Positions 38,107 to 46,495 of a stretch of DNA of 64,000 nt are shown piece after piece. Below the pieces are notes generated by a model, which was given only the letters and a program-made list of their open reading frames with translations, did no database searches and had not been told where the DNA came from. The stretch covers positions 1 to 64,000 of the forward strand of contig NZ_JAGINQ010000020.1 of assembly GCF_017876165.1 (NCBI RefSeq), in the 5' to 3' direction. The translations under genes were made by a program, and so were the position numbers. Each line of letters opens with the position of its first letter. Position 1 is the first letter of the stretch. Source of the DNA: Azospirillum soli. GTDB lineage: Bacteria; Pseudomonadota; Alphaproteobacteria; Azospirillales; Azospirillaceae.

Positions 38107-38484
38107 ATGGCGACCCCAAGGCGTTACGCGCCGGAATGGACCGAGGCCGCGCACCGGATCGCGGTGGACGAGCTGGTGGAGGTCGTCGGCCGCGACGGCG
38201 CCGCCCACCTGATCGGCGTGTTCCTGCGCGAATTGCCCAAGCGCGCCGAGGCGTTCCGCCAGGGTGGGGAGCGTGACGCCATCTTTCGCCAAGCGCACGA
38301 GATGCAGGCCATGGCCGGCTCCTTCGGCCTGGATGCGCTGGCCGAGGCCGCCGGAGAGCTGGAACGCGCGTGCCGGCGGCGGCGTTCGGCCGTCATCCCG
38401 GCGCTGTCGGGCCGTGTGCTGGACAGGATCGGGCAGGCAACCGTGGTGCTGGAACAGTCCATGAAGATGCTGGGTGAGGCGTGA
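38107..38484 (+). CDS. Histidine phosphotransfer (Hpt) domain protein
   Basis: The 125-residue all-helical protein has the Hpt motif in QAHEMQAMAGSFGLDALAE, where the histidine at about residue 60 would accept phosphate and the +3 position is Gln in place of the usual Lys. It begins 2 bp after the chemoreceptor stop. It may relay phosphate from the kinases of this cluster, including the broken hybrid kinase, to the regulators here. Confidence 0.85.
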   Translation: MATPRRYAPEWTEAAHRIAVDELVEVVGRDGAAHLIGVFLRELPKRAEAFRQGGERDAIFRQAHEMQAMAGSFGLDALAEAAGELERACRRRRSAVIPALSGRVLDRIGQATVVLEQSMKMLGEA

Positions 38485-38564
38485 TGGGCGAAGGCTGAGC
38501 ACGGCAACACAATTTTAATGCACTCGGCTTAGTGTGCGGGACCACCCCCGTGCGAAGGCACGAG

Positions 38565-39206
38565 ATGCGCATTCTGTTGGCCGACGATCATGACCTGTTC
38601 GCCGAGATGGCGAAATTCTACCTCGAACGCGCCAGCGACGGGGTGCAGGTGGAGATTGTCGCGAATTTTGCCCAGGCCCGCGCGCGTGCCCTGGCTCCCC
38701 CGTCCTTCGACCTGATCCTGCTCGACCTGCACATGCCGGGAATGCAGGGATTGTCCGGCCTGACCCGGATGATGGAGGAGATGCCCAGCGTGCCCGTCGC
38801 CATCATGTCGGGCAGTACCAACCGCGCCGACATCCGCGCGGCGCTCCGCACCGGCTGCGCCGGCTTCATCCCGAAGACGCTGCGCGGAGGGGAGTTGATG
38901 CGGGCGCTGGAAAGCATTCTGCGCGGTCAGCGCTACATCCCCAAATCGCTGATGGTGGACTACGGCGACGACCTCGCCCCGGAGCCTGACGGTGACCTGA
39001 CGCCCGCCACCGACGATCTGACCGCTCGCGAGGCGGAAGTGTTCGACGCGCTGCTCGCCGGCAGCAAGAACAAGGAGATCGCCGCTAGGCTCGGCATTTC
39101 GGAGGTGACGGTCAAGATTCACCTGCGCAACGTCTTCACCAAGATCGGCGCCCGCAACCGGGGCGACGCCATCCGCATCGGCCTGACCCGCAGCCAGCGG
39201 GGCTGA
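38565..39206 (+). CDS. NarL/LuxR family response regulator
   Basis: The 213-residue protein has a receiver (1-120; ADDHDLF, Asp in LILLDLHMPGMQG, Lys in FIPKTLRGG) and a LuxR-type helix-turn-helix (about 150-210, LTAREAEVFDALLAGSKNKEIAARL). It ends the signalling cluster and is its only obvious DNA-binding output apart from chemotaxis. The ATG at 38565 starts the receiver; an upstream GTG in the same frame lacks a ribosome site. Confidence 0.92.
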   Translation: MRILLADDHDLFAEMAKFYLERASDGVQVEIVANFAQARARALAPPSFDLILLDLHMPGMQGLSGLTRMMEEMPSVPVAIMSGSTNRADIRAALRTGCAGFIPKTLRGGELMRALESILRGQRYIPKSLMVDYGDDLAPEPDGDLTPATDDLTAREAEVFDALLAGSKNKEIAARLGISEVTVKIHLRNVFTKIGARNRGDAIRIGLTRSQRG

Positions 39207-39263
39207 GAGGACGCCGTTACGTTCAACGTCGTGGCGGAGCCGCGCTGTGACATCGAGCGGCCT

Positions 39264-39277
39264 TTGACCTGGCTCAA
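39264..39277. promoter_or_regulatory. FNR/FixK-like box
   Basis: TTGACCTGGCTCAA is a TTGA-N6-TCAA dyad, close to the FNR/FixK consensus TTGAT-N4-ATCAA but with the inner base of each half changed. It lies 58 bp upstream of a small membrane protein gene starting at 39335, the distance expected for an activator site near -41. Oxygen or NO control of that gene is inferred. Confidence 0.45.
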
Positions 39278-39334
39278 GGGTGGGCCGGGCCGGCGGGATT
39301 AGCGTCTTCGGAACGACATTCACCGGAGACGATC

Positions 39335-39487
39335 ATGGAAACCCTTCTGCTCGCCGCGCTGGCTCTCGCCGTCCTGGGCTTCGGCGCGGTCCTCACCGTG
39401 TTCGCGGTCAGCGGCCTCTACACCGTCGCGAACGCTCTTCGTGCCCCGGCCATCGGGAAGCCCGCCGGCCCCGTCGGCCGGGCGTGA
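39335..39487 (+). CDS. Small single-helix membrane protein, 50 residues
   Basis: This short gene encodes METLLLAALALAVLGFGAVL followed by a second hydrophobic stretch and a polar tail ending PAGPVGRA. One long or two short membrane segments are likely. GGAG stands eight bases before the ATG, and an FNR-like box lies 58 bp upstream. The size and control recall small subunits or regulators of respiratory complexes, but no family was recognised. It converges on mrpG; the gap 39488-39580 holds only a weak hairpin. Confidence 0.6.
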   Translation: METLLLAALALAVLGFGAVLTVFAVSGLYTVANALRAPAIGKPAGPVGRA

Positions 39488-39580
39488 CCGAACCGGGGAT
39501 GGCCGTCCGACGGCGTGAACGGCACATCGACACACCCGGCGCGGTTCAAGGTGGCCCACCGGGTGCGTCCATGAGGAGCC

Positions 39581-39925
39581 TCACGCCGAAGGCGGCACGT
39601 CGTCGTTGCCTTCGCTGCGGTCGCGATACAGCGCCGCGCGCGCCAGAAGCATAAGGGTGATCGGCGTTGTGACCACCATCAGCGCCGTGATCAGCACCTC
39701 ATGCAGCACCGGACGTGATTGCAGCACGGAGAAGAAGAGCATCGACGCGATCAGCACGAAGCCGATGCCCAGCGTAGACCCCAGCGTCGGGGCGTGGATC
39801 CGTTCGTAGAAACTGCCGAACCGCAGCAGCCCGAACGAACCGATCAACGCCAGAGCGGCGCCGAGCAGAAGGAGCAAGGCCGTCAGCAGCGCCGCCCACG
39901 ACGGGAGTTCGGCCAAGTGCGTCAT
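39581..39925 (-). CDS. mrpG: Mrp/Pha Na+(K+)/H+ antiporter subunit G
   Basis: The 114-residue protein has three helices with the MrpG features GSFGLLRFGSFYERIHAPTLGSTLG split over its first half and TTPITLMLLARAAL near the end. It is the last gene of the six-gene Mrp operon and follows mrpF by 13 bp. MrpG is required for assembly of the large multi-subunit antiporter that expels Na+ in exchange for protons. The polar tail after residue 100 is not conserved in the family. Confidence 0.93.
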   Translation of the reverse strand: MTHLAELPSWAALLTALLLLLGAALALIGSFGLLRFGSFYERIHAPTLGSTLGIGFVLIASMLFFSVLQSRPVLHEVLITALMVVTTPITLMLLARAALYRDRSEGNDDVPPSA

Positions 39926-39938
39926 CCGAACACCTGTG

Positions 39939-40220
39939 TCATTCGATTACCTCTCCGCGCATGAGGAATTTCGCGATCGCCGCCGTCGAGACGAACCCGA
40001 GCAGGGCGATGATCAGAGCCGCTTCGAAATACAGCGTGCTCGTCGTGCGGATGCCGAAGATCAGCAGCAGCATCGTGGCGTTGACGTACAGGGTGTCGAG
40101 CCCGAGCACCCGATCCTGCGCCCGTGGCCCCCGCAGGATGCGGAACACCGCACAGCCCATGGCGAGGACGAGCAGGATCTGCGCCAGGAAGATGGACCAG
40201 ACCAGCAGTTCCGTGATCAT
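39939..40220 (-). CDS. mrpF: Mrp antiporter subunit F
   Basis: The 93-residue protein has three membrane helices; RILRGPRAQDRVLGLDTLYVN is the family signature around residues 28-48. ATG at 40220 overlaps the stop of mrpE (ATGA), the usual coupling in this operon. It is one of the small subunits linking MrpE/G to the proton-translocating MrpA and MrpD. Confidence 0.93.
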   Translation of the reverse strand: MITELLVWSIFLAQILLVLAMGCAVFRILRGPRAQDRVLGLDTLYVNATMLLLIFGIRTTSTLYFEAALIIALLGFVSTAAIAKFLMRGEVIE

Positions 40221-40705
40221 TCGAACACCTCGATCAGGCGCTTCTCGTAACGTTGCTTGATGGTTTCGATCCACACCTTCTCGTCAACCAGGTCGAGGAT
40301 GTGGAGAAGCACGGTGTTCTTGGCGGAATCATACTCCACCCAGATCGTGCCGGGCGTGGCCGTGATGATGCAGGAGAGTGCCGCCAAGCCATAGGGCGCG
40401 CGTATATCGAGTGGGATGCGCACGAAACCCGATGTCCGATTCTTGGTCCCCGGATGCAGGATGATCCGGGCAACCGCGTTGTTGGACCGGACGATGTCGC
40501 CCAGAACCACCAGCGCGAGCTTCAGCGCCACCAGCGGTCGCCGGAAGCGGCCCGCCGGCGGATCAAGCGCCAACAGCACCCGGACCGCGCCGACCGACAG
40601 CACGCTGCCCAGGATGATCGTCCCCGGAGACACGCTCTCGTTCAGGATCAGCCACACGGCCAGCAGCGTTGCGGTCAGGAGGGGAAATGGCAGCCAACGC
40701 GTCAT
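40217..40705 (-). CDS. mrpE: Mrp antiporter subunit E
   Basis: The 162-residue protein has N-terminal helices (about 5-60) and a cytoplasmic domain with the MrpE features LVVLGDIVRSNNAVARIIL and SCIITATPGTIWVEYD. Stop and start overlap those of mrpF and mrpD by 4 bp. MrpE is a membrane subunit whose soluble domain helps assembly of the complex. Confidence 0.93.
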   Translation of the reverse strand: MTRWLPFPLLTATLLAVWLILNESVSPGTIILGSVLSVGAVRVLLALDPPAGRFRRPLVALKLALVVLGDIVRSNNAVARIILHPGTKNRTSGFVRIPLDIRAPYGLAALSCIITATPGTIWVEYDSAKNTVLLHILDLVDEKVWIETIKQRYEKRLIEVFE

Positions 40706-42333
40706 CGATCGCCTCCTTCCACCGTCGCCGACGGCCAGGGCGTCGGCGATACGCCGCCGATGTAGCCGTGCGGCGCCTGCATCGACCGGGCCGTGGCCTC
40801 CATGTAACGCATCACGGGGCCGGCCTGGACGGAGAGCGCCACGCACAGCGTCAGCAGCAGGATGACCGGTGCGAGTTCGACGACGCGCACGCGCGGGACG
40901 GTGTCCACCGGTGACGCCCAGAAGACGTCGATGCCGGTGCGGGTCATGGCGATGACCGTCGCCAACCCGGACAGGATCAACGCGGCCAGCAGCGCCCAAG
41001 CCGTCGTGGACACTCCGGTGCCGCCGGGAGACAGCAGGGGCCCCAGCATGGCGAACTTGGCCAGGAAGCCGGACAGCGGCGGCAGCCCCGCCAGGAGAAG
41101 GGCGCAGGCGATGAAGCTTGCCCCGAGAACCGCCATCGTCGCCGGAATGGGAACGCCGACCTCGTCGTCCTCGTCCAGTTCCTCGTCCTCGCCGAACGCC
41201 TCCCGCGTCACGGCCAGCACGTCGGCGCCGACCTCCCGGCCGCGTTCCACCAGCTCGATCAGCAGGAAGAAGCCGGCGATCGCCAGGACCGAACTGGTCA
41301 GATAGAACAGCGCGCCCCCGATTACCGCGCTTTGCCCCGCCCCCACGGCCGCCAGCAGCGTGCCGGAGGAGACCAGCACGCTCGCGCCCGCGAGCCGCGC
41401 CATGCTCTGCGTCGCCAGCACCGCCACGGAACCGAAGGCGATGGTCAGGAGCCCGCCGGCCAGCAGCCAGACGCCGCCGAAGCCTGCCGAAGCCCCGCCG
41501 CTCTCACCGAACATCAGCAGCCACAGCCGCAGCACGGCGTAGATGCCGACCTTGCTGAGGATCGAGATGATGGCCGCCGACGCGGCGCTGACGGTGGCGT
41601 AGGTGTTCGGCAGCCAGAAGCCGAGGGGCCACATCCCAGCCTTGATCAGGAAGGCGATGCCCAGGATCGCCGCCCCCGCCTCCACCAACGCCCGGTCCTC
41701 GCTGGCGATGACGGCGATCCGGTTCGCCAGTTCGGCCATGTTGAGCGTGCCGGCGACGCCGTAAATCATGCTCACCCCGATCAGGAAGAGCAGGGAGGCG
41801 GCGAGGTTGATCACGAGATAATGCAGCCCGGCCCGGACACGGGCGAGGCCGGAGCCGTGCAGGGCCAAGCCGTACGAGGCGGCCAGCATGATCTCGAAGA
41901 AGACGAACAGGTTGAAGAGATCGCCGGTCAGGAAGGCGCCGTTGAGCCCCATCAGCTGGAACTGGAACAGCGAATGGAAATGCGCCCCGGCGTGCTGCCA
42001 ACGCGCCAGCGAGAACACCAGCGCGGCACAGCCGAGAATGGCGGTCAGCAGCAGCATGAGCGCGGCGAGCCGATCCAGCACCAGCACGATGCCGAAAAGC
42101 GACGGCCAGTCACCCAGCCGGTACACGCGCACGGTGACGGCGCCACCATCCAAAGGCATGCCGTCGGCCATCCGCAGAAGCACGATCGCGAGGACGAGCA
42201 GCACCAGAGTAGACGCGACACCGAGGGCGGCCTTGAGCGTGCGCCGCCGCTCGTCGATCAGCATCATCGCCGCCCCGACCACGAGCGGGATGATGATCGG
42301 CGCAATCATCAGATGGTTCGTCCAGCCGCTCAT
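40702..42333 (-). CDS. mrpD: Mrp antiporter subunit D
   Basis: The 543-residue, about 14-helix protein is a NuoM/N-like proton-conducting subunit; the proton-path lysine in IAFLIKAGMWPLGFWLP (about 230) and the glutamate in VFFEIMLAASYG (about 145) are present. It carries an acidic insert of Asp/Glu residues (about 395) in a cytoplasmic loop that is not typical. Overlaps mrpC and mrpE by 4 bp on each side. Confidence 0.95.
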   Translation of the reverse strand: MSGWTNHLMIAPIIIPLVVGAAMMLIDERRRTLKAALGVASTLVLLVLAIVLLRMADGMPLDGGAVTVRVYRLGDWPSLFGIVLVLDRLAALMLLLTAILGCAALVFSLARWQHAGAHFHSLFQFQLMGLNGAFLTGDLFNLFVFFEIMLAASYGLALHGSGLARVRAGLHYLVINLAASLLFLIGVSMIYGVAGTLNMAELANRIAVIASEDRALVEAGAAILGIAFLIKAGMWPLGFWLPNTYATVSAASAAIISILSKVGIYAVLRLWLLMFGESGGASAGFGGVWLLAGGLLTIAFGSVAVLATQSMARLAGASVLVSSGTLLAAVGAGQSAVIGGALFYLTSSVLAIAGFFLLIELVERGREVGADVLAVTREAFGEDEELDEDDEVGVPIPATMAVLGASFIACALLLAGLPPLSGFLAKFAMLGPLLSPGGTGVSTTAWALLAALILSGLATVIAMTRTGIDVFWASPVDTVPRVRVVELAPVILLLTLCVALSVQAGPVMRYMEATARSMQAPHGYIGGVSPTPWPSATVEGGDR

Positions 42334-42674
42334 CGGTCCTTCTCCCGGCCATCCACATGGTCCGTCCCCGTCAGGCCGCGCGCCGCGAGCAGCACGACGA
42401 GGAACAGGGCCGTGGTGGCGAAGCTGATGACGATGGCGGTGAGGACCAGCGCCTGAGGAACCGGATCGGCGTGGGTGGCGAGGTGGCCCACCGCCCCGCG
42501 CTCAAGCACGGGCGCGGCGCCCGTCCGGAGACCGCCGGTCGAAAAGATGAACAGGTTGACGGCGTAGGAAAGCAGCGACAGGCCGACGATCACCTGGAAG
42601 GTCCGGGGGCGCAGCAGCAGCCACACGCCCGATCCCGTCAGCACGCCGATTCCAAGGGCGAGGATGAGTTCCAT
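42330..42674 (-). CDS. mrpC: Mrp antiporter subunit C
   Basis: A 114-residue NuoK-like subunit with three helices; the family pattern includes GSGVWLLLRPRTFQVIVGLS and DPVPQALVLTAIVISFATTA (about 71-90). It overlaps mrpA and mrpD by 1 and 4 bp. MrpC joins the two large proton-conducting subunits. Confidence 0.95.
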   Translation of the reverse strand: MELILALGIGVLTGSGVWLLLRPRTFQVIVGLSLLSYAVNLFIFSTGGLRTGAAPVLERGAVGHLATHADPVPQALVLTAIVISFATTALFLVVLLAARGLTGTDHVDGREKDR

Positions 42675-45631
42675 CAGTCGTCTCCCATCGCCGTCGCGGC
42701 GGGTGCCGTGGTTGGGGCGGGCGGTTCTTCCGACGGACGAGGTGCTGCGGCGCGGTGACCGCGCACGGACTGGCGGGCGAGCGCGATCAGCATCAGCATC
42801 GTGGCGCCGACGACCAGCGCGAAGACGCCGATGTCGAAGGCCAAGGCGCTCGCCATCGGAAAGGAGCCGATGAGCGGCAGCTCCACATAGGTGAAGTAGC
42901 TCGTCAGGAAGGGGTAGCCGAACGCCCAAGCAGCCAAGCCGGTGCCCGTGGCCAGCAGGAGCCCGAGACCCATCCAGCGCAGCGGCAGCACGCGCAGGCG
43001 CGCCTCCACCCACTGGGTGCCGCCGAGCATGTATTGCAGGATCATGGCAATCGACGCGGTCAGGCCCGCCGCGAACCCGCCGCCGGGCAGATCATGGCCG
43101 CGCAACAGAAGGTACACCGCAACCAGACAAATCACCGGAAACAGCAGCCGCGCGATCACGGACGGGATCAGCAGCCAGTCGGCAACGGTGTCGCCTTCCC
43201 GCCGGCCCGGCCGCGAGATGTCGTAGGCGCTCTGGTCGCGCTGCTGCTCCGGGATGTCGACGCTGTCGGGGGCCGGACGGAAGCGCCGCAACAGCGCATA
43301 GGCGGTCAGCGCCACCGCGCCCAGGACGGCAATCTCGCCCAGCGTGTCGAAGCCGCGGAAATCGACCAGGATGACATTGACGACGTTGGTGCCGCCGCCT
43401 TCCGTGTAGGCGCGCTCCAGAAAATGCTCCGCCAGGATTTCAGGTGGGAACCGGGTCATCACGCCGAAAGCCAGCCCCGCCATGCCGACGCCGGCGGTGA
43501 TCGCGATGCCGAGATCGCGCAGGCGGCGCGTCGCGGTGATCACTTCCGGCGGGCGGGCGCCGGGCACGTCCAGCCGCTTGGGCAGCCAGCGCAGCCCGAG
43601 CAGAAGCAGGATGGTGGTGACGACCTCGACCAGCAACTGCGTCAAGGCGAGGTCGGGGGCCGAGAACCAGACGAAGGTCACGCAGGTGACCAGCCCTGTG
43701 CCGCCAAGCAGGATCAGCGCGACGAGCCGGTGATACTTGGCCTGCGTCGCGGCGCCGAGAGCGCAGGCCGCGCCGATCACCCAGATCAGCGCAAGAACGG
43801 GATCGATGCCGGCGGGGGCGAGGTTACCGGGGCCGAGCCCGCGCAGATAAACGGTCCAGCCCGCGGCGACAACCGCCACGCTCACCACCAGCCGCAACTG
43901 GGGTTGCAGGCGCCGGGTGCCGAACAGGCCCTCAAGGGTTCGTGCCAGGCGCCAGGACAGAAAGACCATGCTCCGTTCGAACATGCGCTGGCCCTGTAGG
44001 CCGCCGATCAGCGGTGCCCCTTCGACGCCCTTTATCAGATGCCGCTGGAGCAGGAGATAGAGCGAGACGCCGGCGATCAGGGCGATCACGCTCATCAGCA
44101 GCGGAAGATTGAAGCCGTGCCAGACCGCGAGGCTGTAGTCCGGCGTGGCAGCACCCAGAGCCGCGTGCGCTGCCATGTCCAGGAACGGCCCCACGGTGGC
44201 CGCCGGGAGGAGGCCGACGATGATGCAGGTCAGCACCAGGATCTCCACCGGGAAGCGCATCCAGGTCGGCGGCTCGTGCGGCGTGAGCGGCAGGTCCACC
44301 GGGTCGGGGCCGAAGAAGGTGCCGTGGATGAAGCGCAGCGAGTACGCCACGCTGAAGGCGCTCGCCACCGTGGCCGCCACCGGAAGGATGTCGAGGAGCA
44401 GCGGCAGCGGCCCCTCGGCCGACAGCGCCTCGGCGAAGAACATCTCCTTGGACAGGAATCCGTTGAGCAGCGGCACGCCCGCCATCGCGGCGGCGGCGAC
44501 CATGGCCAGCCGCGCGGTGAAGGGCATGAAGCGGTTCAGGCCGGACAGACGACGGATGTCGCGCGTGCCGGTCTCGTGGTCGATGATGCCGGCGGCCATG
44601 AACAGCGACGCCTTGAACGTCGCGTGGTTGATGATGTGAAAGATCGCCGCAACCATGGCCAGCGAGCTGTTCAGGCCGAGCAGAAGCGTGATCAGCCCGA
44701 GATGGCTGATGGTCGAATAGGCCAGCAAGCCCTTCAGGTCGTGCTGGAAGATCGCGATGTAGGCGCCGATCAGCAGTGTGACGATGCCGGCCGTGCCGAC
44801 GATCCAGAACCACGCCTCGGTCCCGGCCATCACCGGCCAGAGACGCGCCATCAGGAAGACCCCCGCCTTCACCAGCGTCGCCGAATGCAGGTAGGCGGAA
44901 ACCGGCGTGGGCGCCGCCATGGCGTGCGGCAGCCAGAAATGGAAGGGGAACTGCGCGCTCTTGGTCAGGGCGCCCAGAAGGATGAGGACCAGCGCCGGCA
45001 GGTAGAGGGAATGAGCCCGAATCGTCTCGCCCGAGGCCAGCACGGCGTCGAGGTCGTAGCTGCCGACGATGTGGCCGAGCACCAGCACGCCCGCGAACAG
45101 GCACAGCCCGCCGGTCGCGGTGATGGTCAGCGCCATGCGCGCGCCGTCGCGCGCGGCGGCCAAGTGATGCCAATAACCGATCAGCAGGAAGGAAAAGAGG
45201 CTGGTCAGTTCCCAGAAGAAGGCGAGCTGGATCAGGTTGCCGGCGATGACCACGCCCGTCATCGAGCCCATGAAGGCGAGCAGGAAAGCGAAGAAGCGCG
45301 GCACCGGATCGTCCGCCGACATGTAATACCGCGCGTAGACGATCACGAGCACGCCGACGCCGGACACCATCCCAGCGAACAGCCAGGCGAAGCCGTCCAT
45401 CCTCAGGGAAAAGTTGAGCCCGAGGGACGGCATCCACGCGACCTCGTGACGGAGCACGCCGCCCGCCGCCACCGTCGGATAGGCGGCCAACAACAGACCT
45501 AACCCGACGAGGGCGATCACGCCGGCCAGCCACGCCGCGGCATTGCGCGCGTGCGTCGGCAGAAGCCCGGCGGCAATCGCGCCGAGGAAGGGAAGACCGA
45601 CGAGGGTCAGGAGCAGCAGGGCGTCGGGCAT
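42674..45631 (-). CDS. mrpA: Mrp antiporter subunit A fused to subunit B
   Basis: The 985-residue protein joins MrpA (about 1-780: NuoL-like core with the lysine in HSATLVKAGVFLMARLWP and the C-terminal MbhD/E-like helices) to MrpB (about 830-960, with the GHDLPGGGF motif). A fused A-B subunit as in rhizobial PhaAB explains why no separate mrpB exists. It heads the operon A/B-C-D-E-F-G. The complex exports Na+ or K+ and supports growth at high pH or salt, and in rhizobia adaptation to plants. Confidence 0.95.
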   Translation of the reverse strand: MPDALLLLTLVGLPFLGAIAAGLLPTHARNAAAWLAGVIALVGLGLLLAAYPTVAAGGVLRHEVAWMPSLGLNFSLRMDGFAWLFAGMVSGVGVLVIVYARYYMSADDPVPRFFAFLLAFMGSMTGVVIAGNLIQLAFFWELTSLFSFLLIGYWHHLAAARDGARMALTITATGGLCLFAGVLVLGHIVGSYDLDAVLASGETIRAHSLYLPALVLILLGALTKSAQFPFHFWLPHAMAAPTPVSAYLHSATLVKAGVFLMARLWPVMAGTEAWFWIVGTAGIVTLLIGAYIAIFQHDLKGLLAYSTISHLGLITLLLGLNSSLAMVAAIFHIINHATFKASLFMAAGIIDHETGTRDIRRLSGLNRFMPFTARLAMVAAAAMAGVPLLNGFLSKEMFFAEALSAEGPLPLLLDILPVAATVASAFSVAYSLRFIHGTFFGPDPVDLPLTPHEPPTWMRFPVEILVLTCIIVGLLPAATVGPFLDMAAHAALGAATPDYSLAVWHGFNLPLLMSVIALIAGVSLYLLLQRHLIKGVEGAPLIGGLQGQRMFERSMVFLSWRLARTLEGLFGTRRLQPQLRLVVSVAVVAAGWTVYLRGLGPGNLAPAGIDPVLALIWVIGAACALGAATQAKYHRLVALILLGGTGLVTCVTFVWFSAPDLALTQLLVEVVTTILLLLGLRWLPKRLDVPGARPPEVITATRRLRDLGIAITAGVGMAGLAFGVMTRFPPEILAEHFLERAYTEGGGTNVVNVILVDFRGFDTLGEIAVLGAVALTAYALLRRFRPAPDSVDIPEQQRDQSAYDISRPGRREGDTVADWLLIPSVIARLLFPVICLVAVYLLLRGHDLPGGGFAAGLTASIAMILQYMLGGTQWVEARLRVLPLRWMGLGLLLATGTGLAAWAFGYPFLTSYFTYVELPLIGSFPMASALAFDIGVFALVVGATMLMLIALARQSVRGHRAAAPRPSEEPPAPTTAPAATAMGDD

Positions 45632-45686
45632 GTGCTTCTACAATTAAGTATCTTTTCGGCCGAACTTCTTCTCGGCGGTGCGGCGG

Positions 45687-46175
45687 TCATTCTCCGCTCG
45701 ATTCGCCGTCCTGGGCCGCTTCAGGGGGGATGGCCTGGAGAACGAGCCGGACCACCTCCTCGGGCGTCTCCGCGGTGCGCAGCCGGCGCAACGCCTGCGG
45801 CTCGCGCAGTGCGCGGCAGATTTCCGACATGACGGGCAGCAGGCCCTTGCGGGTCTCGGAGGGCCAGAGCACCAGGAAGACGAGATCGACGGGCTCCTCG
45901 TCGCGGGCGTCGAAGTTGACGGCCCGGCGGAGCCGCGCGAACAACACGACCGGAGCCTGGGCATCGCGGATCTCCGCGTGAGGGAGCGCGACGCCCCGGC
46001 CAAGCGCGGTGGAGCCGATCTTCTCGCGCGCCTGAAGCGCGCCGAGGACCTCCTGCTTGGGAAGCCCCAGCCGCTGTCCGGCCTCCTCCGCCAAAAAGTC
46101 GAGCAGGGCTGCCTTGTTGCCCGGCTCGGCGTCAAGGATGACGTTGGCCGTCAAAAAAAGCTCAGGGATGCTCAT
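45687..46175 (-). CDS. ptsN: PtsN-like PTS IIA domain protein
   Basis: The 162-residue protein is a single EIIA(Fru/Ntr) domain; the phosphorylatable His is in GRGVALPHAEI (about 67-70). PtsN-type proteins in proteobacteria regulate potassium transport and sensor kinases according to phosphorylation state. Here it lies just upstream of the Mrp cation antiporter operon (55 bp from mrpA), suggesting control of cation balance. ATG at 46175 is chosen over the one six bases upstream because GAGGGAG then has proper spacing. Confidence 0.87.
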   Translation of the reverse strand: MSIPELFLTANVILDAEPGNKAALLDFLAEEAGQRLGLPKQEVLGALQAREKIGSTALGRGVALPHAEIRDAQAPVVLFARLRRAVNFDARDEEPVDLVFLVLWPSETRKGLLPVMSEICRALREPQALRRLRTAETPEEVVRLVLQAIPPEAAQDGESSGE

Positions 46176-46228
46176 CCCCATCTCCCTCGCGGTGGGCTGT
46201 CTGCGGTGCGCACTGGGCGGCCCGACGT

Positions 46229-46495
46229 TCAGGCTCTTGCATCGGCATCCAACAGTTCCTGGATGACCGGGGCATCGCACGGCGCATCGTCCATGATCGT
46301 CTTGACGATGCTGCCGGCGATCGGTTCAGGAATGGCGTTGCGCCCGTGCATGCCGAGGACCGCCAGATCTACGTCTATGTCGCGGACATGGTTCCGCAAG
46401 GGCTGGCTCGGCGATCCATTCCCGGTCACGACGGGTTCCGGCCGCCACAGGGCCGCCCGCCCAAGGGAATGGGGCACGGTCCTGCCCCTCAACAC
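46229..46495 (-). pseudogene. Universal stress protein C-terminal remnant
   Basis: Residues 38-80 of this 88-codon frame, with VDLAVLGMHGRN and GSIVKTIMDDAPCDAPVI, align with the last third of a UspA domain, similar to YDLVVMGSARRD and GSVTQDVLADLPCDALI in the neighbouring intact gene. The N-terminal two-thirds of the fold, including the first strand and the nucleotide loop, are missing; the first 37 codons look like non-coding sequence. It overlaps the end of the intact Usp gene by 7 bp, so it is most likely a decayed duplicate rather than a functional protein. Confidence 0.65.

Noticed and set aside
39533-39565. Weak inverted repeat CACCCGG/CCGGGTG between the small gene and mrpG
   Set aside because: Seven-base arms with a 19-base loop and no T-run are too weak to call a terminator.
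44039-45502. A 487-codon plus-strand frame inside mrpA
   Set aside because: Shadow of the mrpA reading frame; highly charged Arg/Gln/His composition and no start signal.
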